Source of the DNA: Phenylobacterium sp.
GTDB lineage: Bacteria; Pseudomonadota; Alphaproteobacteria; Caulobacterales; Caulobacteraceae
Length of the DNA stretch: 63,866 bases
Direction: 5' to 3'
NCBI RefSeq assembly: GCF_004799515.1
Contig: NZ_SSMX01000020.1
Location: 1 to 63,866, forward strand
Made by a program: the position numbers and the translations under genes. Shown here piece after piece: positions 34,875 through 43,814 of this stretch. Position 1 is the first letter of the stretch. Every line of letters starts with the position of its first letter. Under the pieces are notes generated by a model. That model was given only the letters and a program-made list of their open reading frames with translations, made no database searches and had not been told where the DNA came from.

Positions 34875-36200
34875 ATGGCCTGGGATTTTGAGACGGATCC
34901 GGAGTTCCAGAAGAAGCTCGACTGGATCGAGGACTTCATGCGCGAGGAGGTCGAGCCGCTCTCGCACCTTGGCATGGCCGTACACGGCCCGCTCGGCCGC
35001 GAGACCTTCATCAAGCCGCTGCAGGAGAAGGTGAAGGCGGAGAAGCTGTGGGCCTGCCACCTGGGCCCCGAGCTCGGCGGCCAGGGCTATGGCCAGCTGA
35101 AGCTCGGCCTGATGAACGAGAAGCTCGGCCGCAATGGCCTGGCCCCCACCGTCTTCGGCTGCCAGGCGCCGGACTCAGGCAACGCCGAGATCATCGCCCA
35201 CTACGGCACCGAGGCGCAGAAGGAGAAATACCTCTGGCCGCTGCTGAACGGCGAGATCCGCTCGGCCTTCTCCATGAGCGAGCCCACCGGCGGCTCCGAC
35301 CCGCTGACCTTCCGCACCCGCGCAGTGCTGGAGGGCGACGAATGGGTGATCAACGGCGAGAAGTGGTTCTCCACCAACGCCCGCTTCTCCAAGGTGCTGG
35401 TGCTCTATGCGGTCACCGACCCGGACGCCAAGGACCCCTACAAGCGCACCTCGATCTTCCTGGTGCCGACCGACACCCCCGGGGTGGAAATCGTCCGCAA
35501 CGTCGCCGTGGGCGGCGGCGGCGAGATCGGCGGCGGCACAGAGGGCTATGTCCGCTACACCAACGTCCGCCTGCCCTACGACGCCCTGCTGGGCGAGCGC
35601 GGCGCGGCCTTCGTCATCGCCCAGGTGCGGCTGGGCGGCGGGCGCGTGCACCACGCCATGCGCACCGTCGGCGCCTGCAAGAACGCGCTCGACCTGATGT
35701 GCCGGCGCGCGGTCAGCCGCAAGACCCGCGACGGCCAGCTCTCCGACCTGCAGATGGTGCAAGCCGACATCGCCGACAGCTGGATCCAGCTGGAAAGCTT
35801 CCGCCTGATGGTGCTGCGCACCGCCTGGCTGATCGACAAGCACCAGGACTACCAGATGGTCCGCAAGGACATCGCCGCCATCAAGGTGATGATGCCCCGC
35901 GTCTACAACGACATCGCCACCAAGGCCGCCCACCTGCACGGCGCGCTCGGCGTCTCCAACGAGATGCCCTTCATGCACATGGTGACGAGCTCGCTGGTCA
36001 TGGGCATCGCCGACGGGCCCACCGAGGTGCACAAGGTCACCCTCGCCAAGCAGGTGCTGAAGGACTACCGCCCCGACAACGACCTCTTCCCGGCCTACCA
36101 CATCCCCAAGCTGCGCGAGGCGGCCCAGGAGAAGTACGCCAAGGAACTGGGCGAGCTGAAAGCGGCCCACGCCGAGCGGCGGGACAAGGCGCCGGCCTGA
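34875..36200 (+). CDS. Acyl-CoA dehydrogenase
   Basis: 441 residues. Dehydrogenates acyl-CoA with FAD. FSMSEPTGGSDP is the FAD/substrate loop, EWVINGEKWFSTNAR the beta-domain signature, and HGALGVSNEMPF with MGIADGPTEVHKVTLAK the C-terminal FAD and catalytic-base region of the long-chain ACAD11-like group. ATG at 34875 is supported by GGGAGG. Separated from the acyl-CoA ligase by a REP-like repeat, so possibly one transcription unit. Confidence 0.92.
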   Translation: MAWDFETDPEFQKKLDWIEDFMREEVEPLSHLGMAVHGPLGRETFIKPLQEKVKAEKLWACHLGPELGGQGYGQLKLGLMNEKLGRNGLAPTVFGCQAPDSGNAEIIAHYGTEAQKEKYLWPLLNGEIRSAFSMSEPTGGSDPLTFRTRAVLEGDEWVINGEKWFSTNARFSKVLVLYAVTDPDAKDPYKRTSIFLVPTDTPGVEIVRNVAVGGGGEIGGGTEGYVRYTNVRLPYDALLGERGAAFVIAQVRLGGGRVHHAMRTVGACKNALDLMCRRAVSRKTRDGQLSDLQMVQADIADSWIQLESFRLMVLRTAWLIDKHQDYQMVRKDIAAIKVMMPRVYNDIATKAAHLHGALGVSNEMPFMHMVTSSLVMGIADGPTEVHKVTLAKQVLKDYRPDNDLFPAYHIPKLREAAQEKYAKELGELKAAHAERRDKAPA

Positions 36201-36224
36201 GTTCCGGTTTCTCGGTTCTATTGC

Positions 36225-36325
36225 CGTCATCCCGGCCGGAGCGTAGCGGAGAGCCGGGACCCAGAAGGATGGCCCAAGCGTCGCCTCCTGGGTCCCGGGT
36301 CGGCCTGCGGCCGTCCGGGATGACG
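36225..36325. repeat. 101-bp REP-type palindrome
   Basis: Outer arms CGTCATCCCGG and CCGGGATGACG, inner CGGGACCCAG/CTGGGTCCCG. The CGTCATCCCGG family is widespread in alphaproteobacteria. Here it fills the gap between acyl-CoA dehydrogenase and ligase genes; the ligase ribosome-binding site starts 10 bases after it. Confidence 0.75.
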
Positions 36326-36346
36326 TCTCTTTTTTGGAGTGAAGGT

Positions 36347-38098
36347 GTGAGCGACCAAGTCTGGCCCGTGATGTCCATCGCCGAGGCCCATGCGCGGCTG
36401 ACCGCGCCGGGCGAGCGGCTGGAGATCGAGGAGATCCCGATCCGCGGGATCGTGACCCGGGTCTGGAAGAACGCCCCGGCGACCTTGCGCGATATCTTCG
36501 CGAACGCCCGCGGCTTTCCGGAGCGCGAATTCCTGGTCTACGAGGGCGAGCGGGCCACCTACGAGGCCTTCGCCCGGGCCACGATCACCCTGGCCCGCCA
36601 GCTGCAGGCCGATGGCGTCCAGAAGGGCGACCGGGTCGCCATCGTCATGCGCAACCTGCCCGAATGGCCGGTGGCCTTCTTCGCGGGCGTCCTGGCCGGC
36701 GCCATCGTCACGCCCCTGAATGCCTGGTGGACCGGGCCGGAGCTGGAGTACGGCCTGGCCGATTCCGGCGCCAAGGTCGCCATCGTCGACGACGAGCGCC
36801 TGGGCCGCATCGCCGAGCACCTGGACAGCCTGGGCGATCTCACCAAGGTCTATGCCTCGCGCCTGACCGAGGCGGACGCCCACGCCAAGGTGCATCGCCT
36901 GGAGGAGGTCATCGGCCCGGTGAACGGCTGGAAGGACCTCCCCGACCTGCCGCTGCCTGAAATTGAGCTGGGGCCGGAGGACGACGCCACCATCCTCTAC
37001 ACCTCCGGCACGACGGGGAAGCCCAAGGGCGCGCTCGGCACCCATCGCAACATGACCTCCAACGTCGGCGCCACCGGCATCGCGGCCATGCGCGGCTTCC
37101 TGCGTGCCGGCCAGCCCCTGCCGGAGAGCGACCCGCACAAGCTGCCGCAACGGGTGACCCTGCTGGTCGTGCCCTTCTTCCACGCCACGGGCCTCTCGGC
37201 GACGCTGGGGCCGACCATGAACAGCGGCGGCAAGATCGTGCTGATGCGCCGCTGGGACGCCGAACCCGCCATGCGGCTGATTGAGGCGGAGAAGGTCTCC
37301 TCCACCGGCGGCGTGCCGACCATCGCCTGGCAGCTGATCGAGCATCTGGCCCGGGCGAAGTACGACCTGTCGTCCCTGATGGCGGTGACCTACGGCGGCG
37401 CGCCTTCGGCGCCGGAGCTGGTGCGCAAGATCGCCGAGACCTTCCCGGGCTCGCAGCCCGGCAACGGCTGGGGCATGACCGAGACCACGGCCACCTTCAC
37501 CAGCCACCTCGGCAAGGACTACGAGAACCGCCCCGACAGCGCCGGTCCCGCCGCCCCGGTGGGCGAGATGCAAATCCGCGACCCCGCCGACGGCGCGACC
37601 GTCCTGCCGGCCGGCGCGGTGGGCGAGCTGTGGTGCAAGGGCCCGCAGGTGGTGAAGGGCTATTGGAACAAGCCGCAGGCCACGGCCGAGACCTTCGTCG
37701 AGGGCTGGCTGCGCACCGGCGACCTGGCGCGGATCGACGAGGAGGGCTTCCTGTTCATCATCGACCGGGCCAAGGACATGCTGATCCGCGGCGGTGAGAA
37801 CATCTACTGCGTTGAGGTGGAGAACGCCCTCTACGAGCACCCGGCGGTGATGGACGCGGCTATCGTCGGCATCCCGCACAAGACCCTGGGCGAAGAGCCC
37901 GGCGCGGTGGTCCACCTGAAGCCGGGAACCTCGGCCACCGAGGCCGAGCTGCGGGCCTTCGTCCGCGCGCGGCTGGCGGCCTTCAAGGTCCCGGTGAAGG
38001 TGGTGTTCTGGCCGGAGATGCTGCCGCGCAACGCCAACGGCAAGATCGTCAAGACCGAGCTCAAGAAGGTGTTCGCCCCGGAAGCCGCGGGCGCATGA
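36347..38098 (+). CDS. Acyl-CoA ligase (long-chain fatty acid--CoA ligase type)
   Basis: 583 residues of the ANL superfamily. Phosphate loop TILYTSGTTGKPKGA, GNGWGMTETT, adenylate-binding YWNKPQAT, GWLRTGDLARIDEEG hinge region, and the catalytic lysine in LPRNANGKIVKTEL. GTG at 36347 has GGAGTGAAG before it; ATG at 36371 would be an alternative. Stop overlaps the next start (ATGA), so ligase, reductase and ribB are a coupled operon. Confidence 0.92.
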   Translation: MSDQVWPVMSIAEAHARLTAPGERLEIEEIPIRGIVTRVWKNAPATLRDIFANARGFPEREFLVYEGERATYEAFARATITLARQLQADGVQKGDRVAIVMRNLPEWPVAFFAGVLAGAIVTPLNAWWTGPELEYGLADSGAKVAIVDDERLGRIAEHLDSLGDLTKVYASRLTEADAHAKVHRLEEVIGPVNGWKDLPDLPLPEIELGPEDDATILYTSGTTGKPKGALGTHRNMTSNVGATGIAAMRGFLRAGQPLPESDPHKLPQRVTLLVVPFFHATGLSATLGPTMNSGGKIVLMRRWDAEPAMRLIEAEKVSSTGGVPTIAWQLIEHLARAKYDLSSLMAVTYGGAPSAPELVRKIAETFPGSQPGNGWGMTETTATFTSHLGKDYENRPDSAGPAAPVGEMQIRDPADGATVLPAGAVGELWCKGPQVVKGYWNKPQATAETFVEGWLRTGDLARIDEEGFLFIIDRAKDMLIRGGENIYCVEVENALYEHPAVMDAAIVGIPHKTLGEEPGAVVHLKPGTSATEAELRAFVRARLAAFKVPVKVVFWPEMLPRNANGKIVKTELKKVFAPEAAGA

Positions 38099-38679
38099 GC
38101 GAGCGCCCCCTCATCGTGGGCATCGGCGGCACGCCACGGCCGGGATCGTCCACCGAGCGTGCGCTGGCGCTGGCGCTGCGCCATACCGAAGCCGGCGGCG
38201 CGCGGACGAAGCTGTTCGGCGGCGAGTTCCTGGAGCGCCTGCCGCACTTCAACCCCGGCCCGGCGGGACCCAGCCCGGAGCAGGCCGAGCTGGCCGACGC
38301 CATCCGCGCCGCCGACGGGGTGATCCTGGCGACGCCCGGCTACCACGGCTCGCTTTCGGGCGTGGTCAAGAACGCGCTGGACACCCTGGAGCTGACCCGC
38401 GGCGATCCCAGCCCCTATTTCGAGGGCAAGCCGGTGGGGATCATCATCACCGCCGACGGCGCTCAGGCGGGCGGGACGACCTTGATGGCGGTGCGCGGCG
38501 TCATACATGCCATGCGGGGCTGGCCCACGCCGTTCGGCGCGGCGCTGAACGCCGCCAACCTGTTCGACGCCGGCGGCGAGTGCCGCGAGGCCAAGGACGC
38601 CTGGCAGATCACCATGGTGGCCGACCAGGTCATGGAGTTCGCGACCATGCGGGCCACTCTTTCGAAGGCGAAGCCATGA
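38095..38679 (+). CDS. NAD(P)H-dependent FMN reductase
   Basis: 194 residues, flavodoxin-like fold. GIGGTPRPGSSTERAL is the FMN phosphate loop and LATPGYHGSLSGVVKNALD the isoalloxazine-contact block (TPxYxxSxxGxLKNxLD pattern). Provides reduced FMN to partner oxygenases or reductases. Overlaps both neighbours by ATGA; the link with ribB downstream suggests flavin supply. Confidence 0.88.
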   Translation: MSERPLIVGIGGTPRPGSSTERALALALRHTEAGGARTKLFGGEFLERLPHFNPGPAGPSPEQAELADAIRAADGVILATPGYHGSLSGVVKNALDTLELTRGDPSPYFEGKPVGIIITADGAQAGGTTLMAVRGVIHAMRGWPTPFGAALNAANLFDAGGECREAKDAWQITMVADQVMEFATMRATLSKAKP

Positions 38680-39824
38680 AGCGCCCCTATCTCGTCCCGC
38701 CCAGCGACCGGTCCGGCGCGGAGGACGCGTTCACCTCGGCCATCTCGCCCATTGAGGACATCATTGAGGACGCCCGCAACGGGCGGCCCTACATCCTGGT
38801 GGACGCCGAGGACCGGGAGAACGAGGGCGACGTCATCATCCCGGCCCAGTTCGCCACCCCCGAACAGATCAACTTCATGGCCAAGCACGCCCGCGGCCTG
38901 ATCTGCCTCTCGATCACCGCCGAGCGGGCGCGGACCCTGCGCCTGCCGCCCATGGCCAGCGACAACCAGTCGGGCCACGGCACCGCGTTCACCGTCTCCA
39001 TCGAGGCGCGCGAGGGCGTCACCACCGGCATCTCCGCCCACGACCGGGCGCACACCATCGCCGTGGCGGTCGACCCGACCAAGGGCCCCGACGAGATCGT
39101 CTCGCCGGGCCACGTCTTCCCGCTGGTGGCCAAGGACGGCGGTGTGCTGGTCCGCGCCGGCCACACCGAGGCCGCCGTCGACATCAGCCGCATGGCGGGC
39201 CTCAACCCGGCGGGCGTGATCTGCGAGATCATGAAGGACGACGGCTCCATGGCCCGTCTTCCCGATCTCGTCGCCTTCGCCCAGCTGCATGGCCTGAAGA
39301 TCGGCGCCATCGCCGACCTGATCGCCTACCGCCGCCGCACCGAGCGACAGGTCGAGCGGGTGCTGGAGACGCCGTTCGATTCCTCCTACGGCGGCCGCTT
39401 CCGGATGGTGATCTACCGCAACATCCTGGACGGCACCGAGCACGTGGTGCTGACCAAGGGCAAGATCGATCCGGACAAGCCCACTCTGGTGCGCATGCAC
39501 CGCGTCGACATGGCCGCCGACATGCTGGGCCACGTCGAGGCGCGGCGGGACTATGTGCCCAAGGCGCTGGCCGCCATCGCCGCCTACGACGGCGCGGGCG
39601 CGGCGGTGTTCATCCGCGATTCCAATCCCGCCTGGCTCTCCGAGCGCTACGGCCGCCCGGACCTGAACCAGACCGAGAACGTGCTGCGCGACTATGGGGT
39701 GGGCGCCCAGATCCTCATCGACCTCGGCGTGCGCGACATGACGCTCCTGTCCTCGTCGAAGACCGTGCTGCCGGGCTCCGGCGGCTATGGCCTGCGCATC
39801 CTGGGCCGCCAGCCGCTGGACTGA
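38676..39824 (+). CDS. ribB: 3,4-dihydroxy-2-butanone-4-phosphate synthase with degenerate GTP cyclohydrolase II domain
   Basis: 382 residues. The N-terminal 210 form an intact RibB: VDAEDRENEGDVI, ARGLICLSIT, SGHGTAFTVSIEA, SPGHVFPLVAKDGGVL and GHTEAAVDISR. The C-terminal 160 align in length to GTP cyclohydrolase II, but the expected zinc-cysteine segment (SECLTGD through CDCG) is replaced by RVDMAADMLGHVEARRD with no cysteine. So only the riboflavin-precursor step from ribulose 5-phosphate is supported. Start ATGA overlap with the FMN reductase. Some alphaproteobacteria carry such a half-dead fusion. Confidence 0.9.
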   Translation: MKRPYLVPPSDRSGAEDAFTSAISPIEDIIEDARNGRPYILVDAEDRENEGDVIIPAQFATPEQINFMAKHARGLICLSITAERARTLRLPPMASDNQSGHGTAFTVSIEAREGVTTGISAHDRAHTIAVAVDPTKGPDEIVSPGHVFPLVAKDGGVLVRAGHTEAAVDISRMAGLNPAGVICEIMKDDGSMARLPDLVAFAQLHGLKIGAIADLIAYRRRTERQVERVLETPFDSSYGGRFRMVIYRNILDGTEHVVLTKGKIDPDKPTLVRMHRVDMAADMLGHVEARRDYVPKALAAIAAYDGAGAAVFIRDSNPAWLSERYGRPDLNQTENVLRDYGVGAQILIDLGVRDMTLLSSSKTVLPGSGGYGLRILGRQPLD

Positions 39825-39915
39825 GCCGGCCCGGATTTCCGGGGCCAACAGACGCGCCGGATTCGATAATCCCGTTTCCTAAGTCGCGGAACCGGCCTAT
39901 AGATTTTGTCACACC

Positions 39916-39945
39916 GCCCGGCCGAAAGGCCGGGCGCCTTCATTT
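39916..39945 (+). terminator. Intrinsic terminator after ribB
   Basis: GCCCGGCC, GAAA tetraloop, GGCCGGGC (39916-39935), followed by GCCTTCATTTT. Confidence 0.85.
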
Positions 39946-39993
39946 TCGCCGCCCGCAAGCGGCGCCGGACACGCGCAGAAAAGACTTGAGACC

Positions 39994-40698
39994 ATGAGCA
40001 CCGACATCCTGATGCCGAAGGCGACCGCCGTCTGGCTGGTGGACAACACCTCGCTCACCTTCGAGCAGATCGCCGACTTCTGTGGCCTGCACCCGCTGGA
40101 GGTTAAGGGCATCGCCGACGGCGAGGTGGCGCGCGACATCCGCGGCGCCGACCCGATCGCCAATGGCCAGTTGAGCCGCGAAGAGCTGGACGCCGCCGAG
40201 AAGAACCCCAAGCACAAGCTGGTGGCGCTCAAGAGCCGCCACGCCGAGTACCTGAAGCCGCAGAAGAAGACCCCGCGCTACACCCCGGTGTCGCGCCGCC
40301 AGGACCGCCCGGACGCCATCGCCTGGTTCCTGCGCAACCACCCGGAAGTGGCCGACGCCCAACTCGCCCGCATCCTCGGCACCACCAAGGCCACCATCGA
40401 CCAGGTGCGCAACCGCACCCACTGGAACTCGGCCAACATCAAGCCGGTGGACCCGGTGACGCTGGGCCTCTCGACCCAGCTCGAGCTGGACGCGGTGGTG
40501 AAGAAGGCCGCCGAGAAGAAGGCCCGTGACGACAAGCGCAAGGGCATCGTCGAGCCGGAAGGCCCGACCCTGATGCCGGCCTCCGAAACCGGCGTGGTCG
40601 AGGATGAGCCCGAGCACGACGAACATGACGACCGCGAGCGGACGCACACCGCCCAGTCCGTCTTCGCCGATCACGACGACGAAGACGACGAGGATTAG
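39994..40698 (+). CDS. trcR: DUF1013 cell-cycle transcriptional regulator TrcR
   Basis: 234 residues. Alphaproteobacteria-specific DUF1013 protein: PKATAVWLVDNTSLTFEQIADFCGLHPLEVKGIADGE holds a helix-turn-helix, and a second LARILGTTKATIDQVRNRTHWNS unit follows. The last 35 residues are highly acidic (EDEPEHDEHDDRER). Members are annotated as cell-cycle transcriptional regulators. Monocistronic, following the ribB terminator. Confidence 0.85.
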   Translation: MSTDILMPKATAVWLVDNTSLTFEQIADFCGLHPLEVKGIADGEVARDIRGADPIANGQLSREELDAAEKNPKHKLVALKSRHAEYLKPQKKTPRYTPVSRRQDRPDAIAWFLRNHPEVADAQLARILGTTKATIDQVRNRTHWNSANIKPVDPVTLGLSTQLELDAVVKKAAEKKARDDKRKGIVEPEGPTLMPASETGVVEDEPEHDEHDDRERTHTAQSVFADHDDEDDED

Positions 40699-40704
40699 TG
40701 GAAT

Positions 40705-40857
40705 CGTCCCTCCCCTTTTTGGGGGAGGGTGGCGAGGCGAAGCCGAGACGGATGGGGAACTGTGGGCCGGAGCGCTGAGTCAGCATCCGCCTCGAACCCC
40801 CCACCCTGATCGCTCCGCGATCTGTCCCTCCCCTGAAGAGGAGGGATGGGCGCTTCG
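40705..40857. repeat. Intergenic repeat related to the GGGGGAG family
   Basis: CGTCCCTCCCC/GGGGGAGGG hairpin, GCGAGGCGAAGCC, GATGGGG, then CCCCCCACCC and a closing CCTCCCCTGAAGAGGAGGGA. Same module order as at 6048 and 8354 though more diverged. Between convergent trcR and a DUF465 gene. Confidence 0.5.
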
Positions 40858-40858
40858 G

Positions 40859-41032
40859 CTAGTGGATCCGCTCGCGCAGGGCTTCCATCTCTTCCTTCAG
40901 CTTCAGCTTCTGTCGCTTGAGTTCCTTCAGTCGGATATCGTCTGCGGCGGGTCTGCTCAGTTCATCCTGAATGGCTTGTTCCAGGGACTGGTGACGGGAT
41001 CCGAGCTCGCGGATCCGGGCTTCCAACGCCAT
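40859..41032 (-). CDS. YdcH/DUF465 small coiled-coil protein
   Basis: 57 residues, almost entirely charged helix: ELGSRHQSLEQAIQDELSRP, then LKELKRQKLKLKEEMEALRERI. The DUF465 pattern (H-x2-L-x2-I-x-E...D-x4-LK-x2-KLxLKdei) is complete. Function unknown. ATG at 41032. A second member lies at 42232. Confidence 0.85.
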   Translation of the reverse strand: MALEARIRELGSRHQSLEQAIQDELSRPAADDIRLKELKRQKLKLKEEMEALRERIH

Positions 41033-41173
41033 GACGAGAAATCTCCTTGCTGTTGGATGCTTGAGTGAACACCCGCTGTGCGCGGCTGTCAGATCACATA
41101 TGTTTGCAAACCGGCGCGCTTCGGACCCTGTTCCGGAGTCCGGTCGGCGGGCGGGCGGTAGAGACGGGTCCTG

Positions 41174-41773
41174 ATGGCGAGCGCGGAACGGCCAAGGCTG
41201 GTGGTGGGCGTCTCCGGCGCCTCGGGGATCGTCTACGGTCTGCGCGCGCTCGACGCCTGCCGCGAGCTGGGCGTCGAGTCCCACCTGGTGCTCAGCAAGG
41301 CCGCGGCGCTGACCCTGGCGCAGGAGAGCCAGCTCTCGGTGGCCGAGGTCAACGCCAAGGCCGACGTGGTCCACAAGGTCTCCGACATCGGCGCCGCGAT
41401 CGCCTCGGGCTCGTTCCGCACGCTCGGCATGATCGTCGCGCCCTGCTCGGTGCGCACCATGAGCGAGGTCGCCACCGGCGTGACCTCCACCCTGCTCAGC
41501 CGCGCCGCCGACGTGACCCTGAAGGAGCGCCGGCCGCTGGTGCTGATGGTGCGCGAGAGCCCGCTGCACCTGGGCCACCTGCGCACCATGGTCCGCCTGG
41601 CCGAGATGGGCGCGGTGATCGCTCCGCCGATGCCGGCCTTCTACGCCCGGCCCGCCGGGCTGGAGGCGATGGTCGACCAGTCGGTGGGCCGCGCCCTCGA
41701 CCTTTTCGGACTGTCATGGACGCCGGTTAAGCGCTGGGGTGAGGACGTGGGTCCCCTGCAGGCGGAGGCTTGA
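41174..41773 (+). CDS. ubiX: UbiX-family flavin prenyltransferase
   Basis: 199 residues. Makes prenylated FMN, the cofactor of UbiD decarboxylases in ubiquinone synthesis. GVSGASGIVYGLRALDA binds FMN phosphate; MIVAPCSVRTMSEVATGV, RRPLVLMVRESPLH and PAFYARP are the family signatures. No ubiD here. COQ9 at 45 kb belongs to the same pathway. Confidence 0.93.
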   Translation: MASAERPRLVVGVSGASGIVYGLRALDACRELGVESHLVLSKAAALTLAQESQLSVAEVNAKADVVHKVSDIGAAIASGSFRTLGMIVAPCSVRTMSEVATGVTSTLLSRAADVTLKERRPLVLMVRESPLHLGHLRTMVRLAEMGAVIAPPMPAFYARPAGLEAMVDQSVGRALDLFGLSWTPVKRWGEDVGPLQAEA

Positions 41774-41778
41774 GGCGC

Positions 41779-42222
41779 ATGGCGCTCTGGGACTGGACGC
41801 TGAGGGCCTATGGCCAGCCGGGCGTCCCCGACACCTGCCTGACGCTGCAGGACGCGCACGGCCAGAACACGCCCCTGCTGCTCTGGGCGGTCTGGGCCGA
41901 GGCCGACGATCCAGCCCTGCTGGCCCGCGCCGCCGACCTCGCGCACCGCTGGGACGCCCTGGCGGTCGGGCCGCTCCGCGACCTGCGCCGCGCACTGAAG
42001 CCGGCGTTCGCGGGCGTCGAGGACCGCGAGCGCGAGGGCCTGCGCGAAGATGTGAAGGCGGCCGAACTTCGCGCCGAGCGGGTGCTGATGGAAGCTCTCG
42101 AGGCCCTGGGCGGCGAACCCGGCGGCGCGCCCGCCCTGGCGGCGCTGGAGGCGGCGTCCAAGGCCTGGGGAAGGCCTGCGCCCGCCGACGCCCTGGCGGC
42201 GCTCGCCGCAGCCCTGGGTTAG
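41779..42222 (+). CDS. TIGR02444/DUF2390 family protein
   Basis: 147 residues beginning ALWDWTLRAYGQPGVPDTCLTLQD, the family's conserved start (W-x-W-x-L-x-x-Y and a LQD motif), followed by VNxLLWxxW-like NTPLLLWAVWAE. The rest is an Ala/Leu/Arg-rich helix with WRxLR-like GPLRDLRRALK. Cytoplasmic, function unknown. ATG at 41779 preferred to the TTG at 41770. Five bases after ubiX and ten before a DUF465 gene: a probable operon. Confidence 0.7.
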   Translation: MALWDWTLRAYGQPGVPDTCLTLQDAHGQNTPLLLWAVWAEADDPALLARAADLAHRWDALAVGPLRDLRRALKPAFAGVEDREREGLREDVKAAELRAERVLMEALEALGGEPGGAPALAALEAASKAWGRPAPADALAALAAALG

Positions 42223-42231
42223 GGCCCGCTC

Positions 42232-42441
42232 ATGAACGACGACCTCTCCGAAGCCGCCCTCCACGCCCACCTCAGCATGCTGCGGCAGGACCACGCCGAC
42301 CTCGACGCCGCGGTGCAGGCCATCGCGCTCTCGCCCCTGCCGGACATGCTGCTGATCGCACGGCTGAAGCGCAAGAAACTGGCCCTGAAGGACGAGATCG
42401 CCCGCATCGAGGACCAGCTCAACCCCGACATCATCGCCTGA
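42232..42441 (+). CDS. YdcH/DUF465 small coiled-coil protein, second copy
   Basis: 69 residues; LRQDHADLDAAVQAIALSP, then LIARLKRKKLALKDEIARIEDQL matches DUF465 (LK-x-KL-x-LKDEI). Slightly longer and divergent in the N-terminal half from the copy at 40859. Last gene of the ubiX operon. Confidence 0.85.
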   Translation: MNDDLSEAALHAHLSMLRQDHADLDAAVQAIALSPLPDMLLIARLKRKKLALKDEIARIEDQLNPDIIA

Positions 42442-42448
42442 CTGATCA

Positions 42449-42474
42449 GTTGCCCCCCGAAGGGGAGGAATTTC
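42449..42474. repeat. Truncated copy of the GGGGAGGAATTT repeat end
   Basis: TTGCCCCCCGAAGGGGAGGAATTTCT, identical in layout to the closing module of the repeats at 6048 and 8354; likely serves as the end of both convergent genes. Confidence 0.5.
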
Positions 42475-42475
42475 T

Positions 42476-43189
42476 CTAGGCGCTCTTCCGCCCGCGCTTC
42501 AGCGCGTACATGGCCGCGTCGGCCTGGGCGACCAGGGCCTCAGGCTCGGCGTCGGCGGAGATCTCGCGCACGCCCCAGGAGATGTGCAGCGGCGCCGACC
42601 ACTCGCCGAACTGCAGCGGTTCGGCCTCGATGGCGCGGGCCAGCGCCGCGGCCTTGGCCTCGGCGGTCTGCTGGTCGGCCTGCGCCAGGATCACCGCGAA
42701 CTCGTCGCCGCCCATGCGGCCCACGATGTCGCTCTCGCGCACATGGGCGAGCAGGCGCTCGGCCACCGCGTTCAGCGCCGCGTCGCCCGCCGCGTGGCCC
42801 AGGCGGTCATTGACGCCCTTCAGGTCGTCGAGGTCGATGTAGACCAGACTGGCCGGCGAGCCGTAGCGCTGGGAGAAGGTCCGGATCCGGCCGAGCTCGC
42901 GCACGAAGGCCCGGCGGTTGAGCAGCGGGGTCAAAGCGTCACGGTCGGCAAGATCTTCCATCTCCGCCAGCCGGCCCTTCAGGCGGCCGACCTCGCCGCG
43001 CAGGTCGTCGATCTCGCTCAGCAGGGCCTGGATGGCGGCCTTCACCGCCGGCGTCATCTCCAGCTCGCCAATGCCCAGGAACTCCGTGGAATCAACGGGT
43101 CCGGCCGAAGGCAGCTGGGCGCCCGCTTGGATCAGCGCGCGTCGTCGCATGGCAGAAAAGGGTTCATTGCGCGCGCCGGTGATCTTCAT
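42476..43189 (-). CDS. GGDEF diguanylate cyclase
   Basis: 237 residues. A coiled-coil (KAAIQALLSEIDDLRGEVGRLKGRL) dimeriser precedes the GGDEF domain: DALTPLLNRRAF, YIDLDDLKGVND, GRMGGDEFAVIL with an intact GGDEF active site, so it should make c-di-GMP from two GTP. No RxxD inhibitory site directly upstream was found (the position reads LAHVRESDIVG, where R-E-S-D fits RxxD, so inhibition is in fact possible). No transmembrane segment. Start ATG at 43189 was chosen as the family-like N-terminus. Divergent from purE. Confidence 0.88.
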   Translation of the reverse strand: MKITGARNEPFSAMRRRALIQAGAQLPSAGPVDSTEFLGIGELEMTPAVKAAIQALLSEIDDLRGEVGRLKGRLAEMEDLADRDALTPLLNRRAFVRELGRIRTFSQRYGSPASLVYIDLDDLKGVNDRLGHAAGDAALNAVAERLLAHVRESDIVGRMGGDEFAVILAQADQQTAEAKAAALARAIEAEPLQFGEWSAPLHISWGVREISADAEPEALVAQADAAMYALKRGRKSA

Positions 43190-43319
43190 GAGGCTCAGTC
43201 CTGGGGAGAGCGTGGGCGAAACAGACGCGCGGTGATTTGGTGAATCTAGCCGTCCTCGGTTGCTCCTGCAAAGTCGGCGCCTATACTCCGCGCCCTTCGG
43301 ACAAGGGGGTCGGATCGAC

Positions 43320-43814
43320 ATGAGCGCGCCGTCAGCGCCCGTCGCCATCATTATGGGCAGCCGCTCGGACTGGCCGATCCTGCGCCATGCGGCGGAGATG
43401 CTGGAGAGCTTGGGCGTGGCCTATGAGGCCAAGGTGGTCTCCGCCCACCGCACGCCCGACCGGATGTACCAGTTCGCCAAGGGGGCGAAGGCCGCGGGCT
43501 TCAAGGTGATCATCGCCGCGGCCGGCGGGGCGGCGCACCTGCCCGGCATGACCGCCTCGCTGACCGAGCTGCCGGTGCTGGGCGTGCCGATCGAATCCAA
43601 GGCCCTGAAGGGCATGGATAGCCTGCTCTCCATCGTCCAGATGCCGGCCGGCATCCCGGTGGGGACACTTGCCATCGGCGAGGCGGGAGCGAAGAACGCC
43701 GGCCTGATGGCGGCCAAGATCCTGGCGCTGTCGGACGACGCCGTCGCCGCGCGGCTGGAGGCCTTCACCGCCAGCCAGACCGCCGGCATCCCCGAAACGG
43801 TCGAGGACGCATGA
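43320..43814 (+). CDS. purE: N5-carboxyaminoimidazole ribonucleotide mutase
   Basis: 164 residues. [32 protein letters not shown] with the catalytic His, [15 protein letters not shown] and [13 protein letters not shown]. Class I PurE, rearranging N5-CAIR to CAIR in purine synthesis. ATG at 43320. Overlaps purK by ATGA. Confidence 0.96.
   Translation: MSAPSAPVAIIMGSRSDWPILRHAAEMLESLGVAYEAKVVSAHRTPDRMYQFAKGAKAAGFKVIIAAAGGAAHLPGMTASLTELPVLGVPIESKALKGMDSLLSIVQMPAGIPVGTLAIGEAGAKNAGLMAAKILALSDDAVAARLEAFTASQTAGIPETVEDA

Noticed and set aside
35048..36346. Long upstream extension of the acyl-CoA ligase frame
   Set aside because: Runs out of frame through the acyl-CoA dehydrogenase and the REP repeat; ligase homology begins at the GTG at 36347.
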